Virus record (IMG/VR): IMGVR_UViG_3300017783_000123
Span: 1 to 30,523 of that record
Origin: a virus
Direction: 5' to 3' (one strand)
Length of the DNA: 30,523 nt
Made by a program: the position numbers and the translations under genes. Positions 6,247 to 15,568 of the stretch are shown here, one piece after another (the stretch's first letter is position 1; every line of letters starts with the position of its first letter). Under the pieces are notes generated by a model. The model worked only from the letters and a program-made list of their open reading frames with translations. It made no database searches and had not been told where the DNA came from.

Positions 6247-8283
6247 ATGAGATTTTTTTCACAGTTTCCAATTACAGATTATAAAATTAATGGAGAGGCC
6301 ACTTCTTCTTCATTAATTGATATTTACAGACACGTTGATGTCAATGAAACATTAATTGATGATATAACAAGTTATAGATTATATAATATTAAAGATGGTG
6401 AAAGACCTGATATCGTTTCATTTAAATTATACGGTTCACCAGAATATCATTGGAGTTTTTTCATAATAAATGAAGAACTGAATAGTATGAATGATTGGCC
6501 AAGGAGTTTTAATGAACAGGCTTCTTTCATTGATAAAAAGTATGATGAACATTCCGTCTTAGAGTTTTTTCCATATCAAGAAACATTAATAAATGCATTC
6601 CCACTTGAAAGTATACCTTCTAGATTCACTACATTTGATCTACCAAATGGGAATGGAGCCTACAGCAGGATTATTGATGGAACTTATGGCGAACCCAGAT
6701 GGATAATATCTCGTATCGATGGACAAAGGATAATTATTTCTATCCGTAAATATGATGTAGATGATGAATTATCATATGCCTGGACGATTAAGAATATAAC
6801 GCCAGGAACCATTAATAGTGATCCTTTCATAAGACTTCCAAAGGGTTCATTAAATGATGTATTCGCTCAAAGATTTTGGGAACAGACAGGATGGTATAAT
6901 GAAATAACATCTACCAATGTTGTCGAAGAACCAAAATTCACATTTGGTAAAGAAATATTAAAATATCATAATTATTTTGGAAATATAGATTTTAGTGATC
7001 CGAATGTAAAAATAAAAGTTAAGGGAACAAATCACGAAGCAGATGTTGAAGCTTATGATTCTGAAAGACTTCAACTTTGGGTCAAAAATATTTCTGCCAA
7101 TTCTTTTCTATCTAATGATGAACTCACTTATGTATTAGATTATGATTCGGATGCTGCAGTATCAGAGAGAGAAACTTGGTTAAATACCAATATCTTACCT
7201 TGGTTACAAGAACATCACGGCGATCAATACAATAATTTAATTAATGATGAAAGAGTTATATCAGATAATATTCTTCCTTATACACGAGGTTTTTTAGATA
7301 CTAATTCAGCCTCGAATACTTCGACAACGATACTTGGAGAAGTATTGAATGTAGGAAATGGAATCATTAAATTGGGAACCTTAGATTCTAATATTCAATT
7401 TAGTATAACTTCTGGCGGAGTTGGTAATATCATTGGAGTTGATTCGTCTACATCATACAATGTTTCATCTACAAGTGGTCGTGTAATGGATGATTCTTCT
7501 AATGAAATGCAGGTAACCATTGCATCAATGCCTGAAATTAGTGGAACATACTTTGCAACAGACAGCTTACTTGACTATGTTCCTGCAGCAGGACCTATTG
7601 ATGGAATGACTAAATGGATTCACCCTGAAACCGGAACCACCATCGTAGCAAATAATTTTATTGAGACAAGAGGCTACGAGTATTTACTCACCACTTTTTT
7701 CTATCCAGATGAGCAACCCCATAACATTATCGTCGGCCTTGGTGGAGTTGCTCCTAACTTTATTGATCGGCCTTGGAAGACTATTCAGAATCCTAATATT
7801 GGCTTTGGAATCTCAGTTACTGCTCCTATCGTAAATTCAATCACATTAGGTAATGGTAGTGGAACATATACAGTAGGAGAAAAAGTCACACAGAATATTT
7901 CTTATGATAGAAGTAAATATGATGCAGGTGGTGTAGATAGTACCGGGATTATAAGTGGGACTAATTTCTTTAGAGGATCAATCACATCCTTTGTAAATAA
8001 GAGTGTTACAGATTTATTATATTCTGATTATCTCCCTAATGTGGAATTTAAGACCAAACGTACATGGTTAAAGTCTTATAACGCACCACATAATTATTTA
8101 AGTGATGATGGAGATGATATTACTACGTATGATGCTCTAAAAGCCGATGCAGATAATGATGCTTATGTCACTTATTTTTCTGCTGAAGAAGAAGAGAATG
8201 AATCTAAGAAGAATATAAGAGTATTGAGGGATGCAGATGTCGAATCATTTGCAGATTATTATAAAGAACTGATCAATGAATAA
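6247..8283 (+). CDS. 53: gp53-type baseplate wedge protein with long C-terminal extension
   Basis: 678 residues, against about 196 in T4. Residues 1-110 fit gp53: FFSQFPITDYKINGEATS, DIYRHVDVNE, YRLYNIKDGERPDIVSFKLY and GSPEYHWSFFIINEELN, parallel to the T4 pattern of a short hydrophobic start, then GNPQLYWVLLMCND. In T4, gp53 locks neighbouring baseplate wedges together. A second gp53-like part near residues 210-330 (PKFTFGKEILKYHNYFG onward) is followed by beta-rich, Ser/Thr/Gly-rich sequence. Residues 531-550 (GNGSGTYTVGEKVTQ) resemble a stretch in gp14. A real Shine-Dalgarno GAGG (6235-6238) lies eight bases before the ATG, unusual for this window. The end overlaps the next gene by eight bases. 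Confidence 0.75.
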   Translation: MRFFSQFPITDYKINGEATSSSLIDIYRHVDVNETLIDDITSYRLYNIKDGERPDIVSFKLYGSPEYHWSFFIINEELNSMNDWPRSFNEQASFIDKKYDEHSVLEFFPYQETLINAFPLESIPSRFTTFDLPNGNGAYSRIIDGTYGEPRWIISRIDGQRIIISIRKYDVDDELSYAWTIKNITPGTINSDPFIRLPKGSLNDVFAQRFWEQTGWYNEITSTNVVEEPKFTFGKEILKYHNYFGNIDFSDPNVKIKVKGTNHEADVEAYDSERLQLWVKNISANSFLSNDELTYVLDYDSDAAVSERETWLNTNILPWLQEHHGDQYNNLINDERVISDNILPYTRGFLDTNSASNTSTTILGEVLNVGNGIIKLGTLDSNIQFSITSGGVGNIIGVDSSTSYNVSSTSGRVMDDSSNEMQVTIASMPEISGTYFATDSLLDYVPAAGPIDGMTKWIHPETGTTIVANNFIETRGYEYLLTTFFYPDEQPHNIIVGLGGVAPNFIDRPWKTIQNPNIGFGISVTAPIVNSITLGNGSGTYTVGEKVTQNISYDRSKYDAGGVDSTGIISGTNFFRGSITSFVNKSVTDLLYSDYLPNVEFKTKRTWLKSYNAPHNYLSDDGDDITTYDALKADADNDAYVTYFSAEEEENESKKNIRVLRDADVESFADYYKELINE

Positions 8284-9598
8284 TGTATCAAGAAATATTG
8301 ACTTTGGTACTAATAAAAGTGTTGTACCGGGCGCCTATAAAATAAAAACAGTTACTTTTTTTAATCATGATTCGAAAGAACTTGAAATACAAAATGTAAT
8401 AACTAAAATTTCTATTACGGAAAGTATCTATTCAAATACTCTCATATGTAAGATGAATATTAGAGATACCAATAATCTCATTGAAGATTTTCCTCTTATT
8501 GGTCAAGAAAGAGTTAAAGTAAAATTTGAGAGGCGTGGCGAAGACGGCACAGATAAGTCTATTGACTTAGAATTTTTTATTACGGAATATCCTTTATATG
8601 GTAGAGGTTCTGAAAAGCACGTACAAGTTTTTTCTTTCACTGGTATTTCAAAACACGCATATCTTTCTAGATTCAAGAAAATATCTCGTTCTTTTACAGG
8701 TCTGACATCTGATGAGATTTCTAATATCATAACAAAGGATTTGGGTGCAGACAGTTTTGTCTTAAATAGCCCTCCTATATCAAGATTCAAGGGAACTATC
8801 AATACACAAACACCACTAGATGCTGTAGAATGGTTGAGGAAGAAGTCATTCGATGATAATCAATCACCTTATTATCTTTATCAGAATCTTCATGGCGACA
8901 TTAATCTGTCTTCACACACTGAATTGGTTGAGCAGGAGACTTATCTTGAATATTATAGTAGTAGAGATTTTAATCACCTACCAAATAGTGAAGATGATTA
9001 TCTTGAAAGAAAACATAGAATACTTGAAATAACTTCTGATCTTAAACTAGGGAAAATATTTCAGGCTATTGATGGAGCATATGCTTCAGAAAATTTTTAT
9101 CTTGACATTGGAAATAAAACTTTCACTTCAACTGAATTTTCTCATTCTCTTGAAAAAAATTCTCTTGGAAAAAAATCACCTTTCTCTTCAAGTTTTTTAA
9201 TTGAAGATGAATCAATCAATAATAAATTTCAGTCTCATCACGAATATATTTCGACTAATGCTCTTGCCTTTGGTGATATAAATAAGAATTATAACGAGAT
9301 GAAAAAAGAAAGTGGGGGCATTACCAAAGCCTTCGTTGAAAATCTTGAGACTATTACACACGATTTAAAACTGTTTGGAGATTTTGATTTAAATGCTGGA
9401 AAAGTTATTCATATAACACTTCCTCGGGCGGTAGAACCTGCAATACAGAGAGAGGTAGTTCATGAGACTAAAGATGGATACATTGATGAACATCTATCTG
9501 GTAGATATCTAATAACATCTTCTATACACACATTTGAAGATGGTGAATATTTTACACGACTTAAGTTGAAGAGAGATTCCTTTACTATAGATTTATAA
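8276..9598 (+). CDS. 27: gp27-like baseplate hub protein
   Basis: 440 residues (T4 gp27 is 391). N-terminal strands ITKISITESIYSNTLICKM, RVKVKFERRG and FSFTGISKHAYLS follow the phage hub fold (gp27/gpD/VgrG N-terminal type), with a central WLRKKSF helix and a late LITSSIHTFEDGEYFTRLKL closing strand typical of hub proteins. In T4 a gp27 trimer forms the hub cup on which the gp5 spike sits. The next gene here is the gp5-like spike, so hub and spike are encoded together, as in VgrG systems. The ATG at 8276 lies inside the end of gp53 (eight-base overlap), which points to coupled translation. The fold-level assignment is good, but no single diagnostic residue proves it. Confidence 0.7.
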   Translation: MNNVSRNIDFGTNKSVVPGAYKIKTVTFFNHDSKELEIQNVITKISITESIYSNTLICKMNIRDTNNLIEDFPLIGQERVKVKFERRGEDGTDKSIDLEFFITEYPLYGRGSEKHVQVFSFTGISKHAYLSRFKKISRSFTGLTSDEISNIITKDLGADSFVLNSPPISRFKGTINTQTPLDAVEWLRKKSFDDNQSPYYLYQNLHGDINLSSHTELVEQETYLEYYSSRDFNHLPNSEDDYLERKHRILEITSDLKLGKIFQAIDGAYASENFYLDIGNKTFTSTEFSHSLEKNSLGKKSPFSSSFLIEDESINNKFQSHHEYISTNALAFGDINKNYNEMKKESGGITKAFVENLETITHDLKLFGDFDLNAGKVIHITLPRAVEPAIQREVVHETKDGYIDEHLSGRYLITSSIHTFEDGEYFTRLKLKRDSFTIDL

Positions 9599-9600
9599 TT

Positions 9601-10581
9601 ATGAATACTGAAAATTTTATGAAGAACGGTGGAAGATTTCACTGGTTCACAGGTGTTGTTGAAGATATCCAAGACCCTAAAGAGATGGGCAGGGTTCGTG
9701 TGAGATGTTATGGTTATCACACAAAGAATAAAGATGATATCCCAACAGAAGATTTACCTTGGGCATCACCAATGCTTCCGATCACTTCTCCATCAATGAC
9801 AGAATTGGGTACTTCGGCTACAGGATTATTAAAAGGTACATGGGTAATTGGTTTCTTTAGAGATGGCTCTAATGGTCAAGACCCTATTATTATGGGAACG
9901 ATTCCTTCGATGTCTTCTGCTGTTGATTATCAATATGGATTTACTGATCCAGAAGAAAGATATCCAGTAGCATCTAAGTTAGATATTCCAGAAACACCAC
10001 TTGCAGCCAAATCGAATGAAGAGGCTTATAAAACAGCATTCTCCTACACAAAGAAAGTAGAATTGAGAGATACTCATGATATTGTTCCAACTGCAAATGC
10101 TGCTCACAATAATGATTGGATGTTTCCTCCCATTGATTCTGTTATTAAACCACAATATCCAAAGAATCATGTTATGGCTTATGAGAAAGCCGATGATACG
10201 AAGGAAGATTCTCATATAGTTGAATATGATGTGACACCGGGTCAAGAAAGAATCTCAACTATTCATAGAACTGGAACGTATCATGAAATAACACCAACGG
10301 GTGATGAAACAACCACAATTGTTGGAAGTGAATTTAAGATAGTTGTTAAAGATCAAAATGTTAATGTCGTAGGAAATTGTAATTTAACAGTTGACGCTAA
10401 CTGTTCGACTTACATTAAAGGTAATTGGAATATTCAGGTTGATGGAAATGTAGTTACAAATGTCGGAGGCAGTTACGAAGAAAATATTGGCACCACATTG
10501 AAACAGACTACTGGTGGAACGTGTACAGAGTCTTATGGTGGAAATCAAACAACAACTGCTCCCAATATACTACTGAATTGA
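9601..10581 (+). CDS. 5: gp5-like baseplate hub spike without lysozyme domain
   Basis: 326 residues, against 575 in T4. Residues 15-110 are an OB-fold (FTGVVEDIQDPKEMGRVRVR, then WASPMLPITSPSM, TWVIGFFRDG, DPIIMGTIPS). Residues 205-230 (HIVEYDVTPGQERISTIHR) resemble VgrG spikes, and residues 235-315 are repeated short strands (VVGNCNLTVDANC, IKGNWNIQVDGNV, VGGSYEENIG) that would form the trimeric beta-helix needle. The lysozyme domain that T4 gp5 carries between these parts is missing: the 95-residue linker has no Glu-Asp-Thr type catalytic motif. The protein would puncture the outer membrane mechanically without cutting peptidoglycan. This domain arrangement is usual in marine relatives. It begins two bases after the gp27 stop. 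Confidence 0.85.
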   Translation: MNTENFMKNGGRFHWFTGVVEDIQDPKEMGRVRVRCYGYHTKNKDDIPTEDLPWASPMLPITSPSMTELGTSATGLLKGTWVIGFFRDGSNGQDPIIMGTIPSMSSAVDYQYGFTDPEERYPVASKLDIPETPLAAKSNEEAYKTAFSYTKKVELRDTHDIVPTANAAHNNDWMFPPIDSVIKPQYPKNHVMAYEKADDTKEDSHIVEYDVTPGQERISTIHRTGTYHEITPTGDETTTIVGSEFKIVVKDQNVNVVGNCNLTVDANCSTYIKGNWNIQVDGNVVTNVGGSYEENIGTTLKQTTGGTCTESYGGNQTTTAPNILLN

Positions 10582-10589
10582 TATAAATA
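10582..10589 (+). promoter_or_regulatory. Late promoter TATAAATA, 5 bases before the gp25 ATG
   Basis: It directly follows the TGA of gp5 (10579-10581) and lies five bases before the ATG at 10595, so the predicted T4-type start falls on the ATG. The TGA-octamer-short gap-ATGG layout repeats the one before the 197-residue gene on the other strand. Confidence 0.65.
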
Positions 10590-10594
10590 GAAAT

Positions 10595-11023
10595 ATGGGT
10601 AATAGTTTTTCAGATAGTAATACAACTTCTCTTGTTTCCAGAAGGAGATCATATGCTGATCTACCCCTATCTTTTGCAATCCATCCCAATACAAAAGACC
10701 TCACAGCATTGAAAGACATCGATGCAGTAAAACAGTCTGTTAAGAATCTTGTATTAACAAATTTTACCGAAAGACCATTTCAGCCCAGAGTAGGATCAAA
10801 TGTGACACGTTTGTTATTTGAGAATTCTGATCCATACACACAACTGGCTATTAAAGATGAAATTCTCAGAGTATTAAGAGAATATGAACCCAGAGTAAAT
10901 GGTGTGACAGTGGAAGTGATTGATCAATCTGATCGTAATTCATACCAAATTAATATACAATTCAACGTAATATTCTCTGACAGAAGAGAAGAAACTAATT
11001 TTTACCTCGAAAGAACACGATAA
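10595..11023 (+). CDS. 25: gp25 baseplate wedge protein
   Basis: 142 residues (T4 gp25 is 132). It has the GPW/gp25 family signature: LPLSFAIHPNTKDLTALKD, IDAVKQSVKNLVLTNFTERP and FQPRVGSNVTRLLFEN, followed by VNGVTVEV and a final strand ending FYLERTR. The ERPF motif is the most conserved part of the family and is intact. gp25 lies at the wedge core beside gp6 and gp53 and helps start sheath polymerisation; the gp6 gene follows immediately, sharing one base (TAATG). Confidence 0.93.
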   Translation: MGNSFSDSNTTSLVSRRRSYADLPLSFAIHPNTKDLTALKDIDAVKQSVKNLVLTNFTERPFQPRVGSNVTRLLFENSDPYTQLAIKDEILRVLREYEPRVNGVTVEVIDQSDRNSYQINIQFNVIFSDRREETNFYLERTR

Positions 11024-12858
11024 TGGCACAATTCAATGTAACAGAACTAGACTTTGATAGGATAAAAGAAAATCTTATTAATTATTATAAAAATTATCCT
11101 GGCGATAAATATAAGGATTATGATTTTGAGGGCGCCGGACTTAATGTGTTGATGGATATTCTTGCATATAATACACACTATAATGCAATTACAGCACATA
11201 CTTCAATTAATGAAACATTTCTTGATTCTGCTCAATTGAGAGCAAATGTAGTTTCACGAGCCAAACTATTAGGTTACACACCAAATAGTGTGAGAGCATC
11301 ATACTGTTCTCTCACATTACAATTTGATGCTTCAGTTAATTCTAGTCAAGAATCTTTTACACTTGTGGGCGGAAAGAAAATTACAACAAAGATTGATGGC
11401 ACGACCTATACATTCATAACTCTTCAAGATTCTACTACATCTCTAGTTGATGGAAAATATACATTTGAGGATATAGTATTCTATCAAGGGATAGTTAAAA
11501 CTCAAAGATTTGTTGTTCGTGATACTGCAGAAAGTGGACAGAAATATGTATTGAAAGATGTTACAGCTGATGTATCACAATTAAAAGTTAAAGTTTATGA
11601 TAACGTAAACAGTGATAATTTTTCAATCTATACAAAATTTGCCACATTTAATGATATAACAGATAGTAGTGAAATATATTTTATCACAGAAAATCATGAT
11701 GGAAATTATGAAATAGAATTTGGTAATAATGTCTATGGTAAAAAACCAAGTTCTCAGAATATTATTGAATTTGAATACGTAAGTACACTTGGAGAACAAG
11801 CAAATAATGCAACTTCTTTCACATGGGCATCGAGTGATCCAGCTCCGACTGCAATCACATTGGTATCTAAGGCTGCAGGAGGTGCGCCCAAAGAAAGTAC
11901 TGAATCAATTCGATTTAATGCTCCACTAACATTTGCATCACAAGAAAGAGCAGTTACAGTTGATGATTACTTAGCTTTAATTAATAGAGATTTTCCTGCA
12001 GCTGACATTATTTCTGTTTGGGGCGGTCAAGATAATGTTCCACCCCAATATGGAAAGATTTTTATATCAATAAAACCTAGTTCAGAAAATACATTAACGG
12101 ATACTGAAAAACAACAATTAACAGATTTACTATCTTCAAAAAATGTTGCATCAACTACCACAGAAATAGTTGATCCAGATTTTACATATCTATATTTTGA
12201 TGTATTCTTTAAGTATAATTCAAATCAGACTGACTTGAGTAAAAATGATCTTGAATCTGATGTAAGAACAGTTTTAAGAAATTATAATGATGATGTTATC
12301 TCAAGTTTCAATACTGTATTCCGTCATTCAAATCTACTATCTACGATTGATAGTTCAAATGATTCGATCATCAGTTCAGTTGCTAGAGTCTATGCTTATA
12401 AACAAAAGGCTTTGCAAGAAGGAGATACAATATCGTCTGAACTCTCATTTGGATTTGAGATTTATGGTGATATAGATGATAATGAATCCTTTATATCCTC
12501 AGACACATTCAAATATCTTGATTTCATTGTTAGTTTAAGTGATGAACCTTTAAATGCTACAACAAGAAAGATATCTATTTTTAGAGTTGACTCTACAGGA
12601 GCCATGATCAAGGTTCAAGATAATGTTGGCACACTCACACCATCCACGGGTTTAATTGCATTAAATCCTATACCAACTCAAGAAGCAAAGACAATTAACA
12701 TATATGTTTCTCCAGCGTCAAATGATGTTGTTGCAAAAAGAAATAATTTAATTCAATTTGATGTTGATAAATCTGATATTTCTGGAGACATCGATACTAT
12801 TGCTGTAGGTGGAGCATCTGGTGCTGGCGATTATAAAACGTATAATAGACAAGATTAA
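11023..12858 (+). CDS. 6: gp6 baseplate wedge protein
   Basis: 611 residues (T4 gp6 is 660). The N-terminus has the conserved pattern DFDRIKENLINYYKNYP, then YDFEGAGLNVLMDILAYNTH and NETFLDSAQLRANVVSRAKL followed by LGYTPNS, shared by gp6/gpJ-type baseplate proteins. The middle is beta-rich and the C-terminal third contains the NRDFPAADIISVWGGQD segment common in the family. gp6 dimers form the ring at the centre of the baseplate wedges. Both flanking junctions are one-base TAATG overlaps, so gp25, gp6 and the next gene are probably translated as a coupled set from the promoter at 10582. Confidence 0.92.
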   Translation: MAQFNVTELDFDRIKENLINYYKNYPGDKYKDYDFEGAGLNVLMDILAYNTHYNAITAHTSINETFLDSAQLRANVVSRAKLLGYTPNSVRASYCSLTLQFDASVNSSQESFTLVGGKKITTKIDGTTYTFITLQDSTTSLVDGKYTFEDIVFYQGIVKTQRFVVRDTAESGQKYVLKDVTADVSQLKVKVYDNVNSDNFSIYTKFATFNDITDSSEIYFITENHDGNYEIEFGNNVYGKKPSSQNIIEFEYVSTLGEQANNATSFTWASSDPAPTAITLVSKAAGGAPKESTESIRFNAPLTFASQERAVTVDDYLALINRDFPAADIISVWGGQDNVPPQYGKIFISIKPSSENTLTDTEKQQLTDLLSSKNVASTTTEIVDPDFTYLYFDVFFKYNSNQTDLSKNDLESDVRTVLRNYNDDVISSFNTVFRHSNLLSTIDSSNDSIISSVARVYAYKQKALQEGDTISSELSFGFEIYGDIDDNESFISSDTFKYLDFIVSLSDEPLNATTRKISIFRVDSTGAMIKVQDNVGTLTPSTGLIALNPIPTQEAKTINIYVSPASNDVVAKRNNLIQFDVDKSDISGDIDTIAVGGASGAGDYKTYNRQD

Positions 12859-14030
12859 TGGAAATAGCAATTGCAACAGCGAGGCCCGCAACCACACAAT
12901 CAAATACTGTGGATTCTCTTGTGCCTATGCACTTGAGAGAAGGTGCTAAAAACTTCATTAATTTTATTGAAGATTATTATTCTTATCTGAATACTGATGG
13001 GCTACCATCAAAAGATATAGACAATATTGTTTCAGAACAAGATATTGATCGTACATCTATTCAGTATTTGGATTTGATACAAAAAGAGATAGCCAAAAAT
13101 ATTCCGAGGGCAGCCGCATTTGATAGAGTTTCTCTTTACAAGAAAATAGTCAAGTATTATTTGACAAAGGGTTCCGAAGACAGTATTATAAATTTCTTTA
13201 AGATTTTTTATGATGATGTCATCTCTATTCAGTATCCTCGTGAGCAGTTATTTAAACTATCATCTGGTAATTATAATGGCGCGGCCTATCTCGATACTAA
13301 AGGATTTTTATCTGATTCAGATGTTATCCAAGATAGTTTTTTCTGGCAGGATTTTTCATATGTGATTAACTCTTCGGTATCGGTACTTGAATGGAAGAAT
13401 TCATTCAATGATCTGGTTCATCCTGCAGGATTTAAATTCTTTGCAATATTATCTTTACTTATAGCAAGAAGAAACAATTGGATAGGTCGATTTGTTAGAT
13501 TTAATTCACTGACACGGAAATACGAGAAAACACTACCCGACAACTATTATGATTTGTATAAGACACGAAACTATGATGATCTCAATTGGCAAATAGGATT
13601 AACTCAGCCACATAAGTCAGATTATAGTGATGATATTGGTGATCATATGCCAATGTTTCAATATGGTTTATTAGGGAATGTGATCAATGTGAATCTAACT
13701 CTTAAGAATTTCCAGAAAATCAATGAACTTGATGAAGATGGATTTCTTAGACTTGTTAAAGTAACTCTATTATTTTTATCACAAAGTGATGCAAATCATT
13801 ATGAAACTACCAGAGATGACTACATTAAAAATTTAAAATTCTTGGATAAAGATAGTATCAATGAATATAAAAATGTAACGATAAATAAAACTATTAATAG
13901 GAATAGACTATTTTCAAATATATCTAGCTTTATATCAGTAAGTTCAACTGAATCATTTAATCTTATAACATTAAGTGGTGATGATATAACAACTCTAACA
14001 AACTCCAATGAAATCAATATTATCACTTGA
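12858..14030 (+). CDS. Virion protein in the gp7 position
   Basis: 390 residues, mainly helical in the first 130. The pattern MHLREGAKNFINFIEDYYSY, then LNTDG, DIDRTSIQYLDLIQKEIAKN, IPRAAAFDRVSLYKKIVKYY, LTKGSEDSIINFFKIFYDD and IQYPREQLFKLSSG is a domain I recognise as widespread in structural proteins of marine myoviruses, but I know of no assigned function. The remainder has aromatic-rich segments and a polar C-terminus. In T4 the gene between 6 and 8 encodes gp7, a 1032-residue wedge protein. This protein is far shorter and I see no gp7 similarity, so it may be a functional replacement that links gp6 to gp8. It starts by a one-base TAATG overlap with gp6. Confidence 0.65.
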   Translation: MEIAIATARPATTQSNTVDSLVPMHLREGAKNFINFIEDYYSYLNTDGLPSKDIDNIVSEQDIDRTSIQYLDLIQKEIAKNIPRAAAFDRVSLYKKIVKYYLTKGSEDSIINFFKIFYDDVISIQYPREQLFKLSSGNYNGAAYLDTKGFLSDSDVIQDSFFWQDFSYVINSSVSVLEWKNSFNDLVHPAGFKFFAILSLLIARRNNWIGRFVRFNSLTRKYEKTLPDNYYDLYKTRNYDDLNWQIGLTQPHKSDYSDDIGDHMPMFQYGLLGNVINVNLTLKNFQKINELDEDGFLRLVKVTLLFLSQSDANHYETTRDDYIKNLKFLDKDSINEYKNVTINKTINRNRLFSNISSFISVSSTESFNLITLSGDDITTLTNSNEINIIT

Positions 14031-14057
14031 ATATATCTCATTTTCATTTTAAATACA

Positions 14058-14065
14058 TATAAATA
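14058..14065 (+). promoter_or_regulatory. Late promoter TATAAATA, 6 bases before the gp8 ATG
   Basis: It lies in the 41-base gap between the gp7-position gene and gp8. The six-base spacing to ATG 14072 would make the message start at or next to the start codon. Confidence 0.65.
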
Positions 14066-14071
14066 ACATCG

Positions 14072-15568
14072 ATGAGCGCAATAATTACAAATAATTTTAG
14101 AAAAGAATCTTGTAAAAGATTTATAGACGATGTAATCTCTTCTGGGAGCGATTACTTCATTGGACTGGGGAAAACTGATAAGTGGCCAGATGACGCTACG
14201 TTACCAGAAGACAATCCGTTGTTTTCTGTTCCACTACCAAACGGAACCATTATCGAAGATGCTGATGTACTAGACAATCTTATTTCCTTGGTAAAAGTAT
14301 CTGATCAAAAAGCTCTTATCCCAAGGAACGAATGGAAAAGTGGTAGAAAATATAAAGTTTACGATCCATATGATCCTAAAACTTTCGATCTTGAGGGCAG
14401 CCAATATCCTTCATACATTACAGTAAATAATAATATCTATGTCTGCTTAGATAATAAAAATGATAATGGTGAGTTAGTAGCATCAACTGAATCACCATAC
14501 GGTGCTACATTGACAGCCTATACCACATTTGACACAGATAATCATGTAAGGAAGACAAGTGATAGTTACGTCTGGGCATTTCTACAGAATAATGATGAAG
14601 CTTCACCATTTTACACTCCAGAATTTATTCCAGTCAATGTCGATTTGACTGATTTTACAAATGCCCGTGCAGCTACAGGTGGACTTCTATATAATTTTAA
14701 TGTAGAAACTAGTGGAACAGGTCTCGACAGTACTACAGTATTCAAATTAACTGGAATTGATGTAAATGGTAACGCTAAGCCCGAAGTGATTCTAAATACC
14801 GATTCAAGATTTGCTTTACAAATTGGTGGTGGTAATAACTCTCTTCAGAGAATTGATTATGTCGATATAAATGATGTATCATCACCTTCGGATGTTTTAA
14901 CTGGTTATTTTAAAGCAACAGTTCAAGTTTATAATTCTAATGGTACTTTGAGAGATGATGTTGTTGTTAGACCTCTTATTGCTCCGCTAGATGGTTTTGG
15001 CTCTAGACCTATGTCTGATCTACCTTCCTTTTATGCCGGCTGTTATAGTCGATTTACAGGAACAGTCGATGGTGAAGCCCTTGTGGATACACCCATTCGT
15101 CAGATATCTCTTGTAAAAAATCCAGAAAGAAGTCTTGATAGCCCATCGGTTAATGATGATGGTGCATCATATGAAGATGAAAATGCCTTGGATGCAGTTA
15201 ATTACATTCAATTTGCCCCAGGTACACTTGCGGCCGCGGCTCCGACTGGATCAATAATTTTGCAGACTCATACAGGCTCGGATACCATTGCATATGTTGA
15301 TGGCTATGATACTACAAATGATAGAATTTATTATCACAGTAATTCCAGTAATGATGTGAATTATATTCCATTTTCTGCCGACGATGATATAACTGTAACA
15401 CCTTCTACTGGAGGCGAAGCACTAACTTATACAGGCAGCGAAATCACTGGATTAGTAAATAGTGAGTATGTTCACAATACAGGTAAGGTCATGTTTGTTG
15501 ATCATCGCAAGAAGATCGTGAGAAATATTGATCAAACCGAAGATATTAAAATAGTAATACAATTCTAA
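14072..15568 (+). CDS. 8: gp8 baseplate wedge protein
   Basis: 498 residues (T4 gp8 is 334). The N-terminus IITNNFRKESCKRFIDD followed by DYFIGLGKTDKWPDD parallels T4 gp8 (VTSKFRTEKMLNFYN and TIFITFGRSEPW). It then has VSDQKALIPRNEW and YVWAFLQN, and the C-terminus HTGKVMFVDHRKKIVRNIDQ TEDIKIVIQF parallels the T4 ending RHSGEMIYMENRPPIIMAMDQ-TEEINILFTF. The end-to-end match makes the call and the start codon secure. gp8 dimers link the wedge to gp7 and gp10 in T4. The extra 160 residues lie mainly after residue 190 and are Ser/Gly/Asp-rich beta sequence. The stop overlaps the next start by one base. Confidence 0.92.
   Translation: MSAIITNNFRKESCKRFIDDVISSGSDYFIGLGKTDKWPDDATLPEDNPLFSVPLPNGTIIEDADVLDNLISLVKVSDQKALIPRNEWKSGRKYKVYDPYDPKTFDLEGSQYPSYITVNNNIYVCLDNKNDNGELVASTESPYGATLTAYTTFDTDNHVRKTSDSYVWAFLQNNDEASPFYTPEFIPVNVDLTDFTNARAATGGLLYNFNVETSGTGLDSTTVFKLTGIDVNGNAKPEVILNTDSRFALQIGGGNNSLQRIDYVDINDVSSPSDVLTGYFKATVQVYNSNGTLRDDVVVRPLIAPLDGFGSRPMSDLPSFYAGCYSRFTGTVDGEALVDTPIRQISLVKNPERSLDSPSVNDDGASYEDENALDAVNYIQFAPGTLAAAAPTGSIILQTHTGSDTIAYVDGYDTTNDRIYYHSNSSNDVNYIPFSADDDITVTPSTGGEALTYTGSEITGLVNSEYVHNTGKVMFVDHRKKIVRNIDQTEDIKIVIQF

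Noticed and set aside
9277-9284. TATAAATA octamer inside the gp27-like gene
   Set aside because: It lies in the middle of a coding region, more than 300 bases before the next start and without the fixed spacing to an ATG seen elsewhere; chance occurrence is likely in AT-rich sequence.
13880-13887. GATAAATA octamer near the end of the 390-residue gene
   Set aside because: Off-consensus, intragenic, and a perfect octamer at 14058 already serves the next gene.
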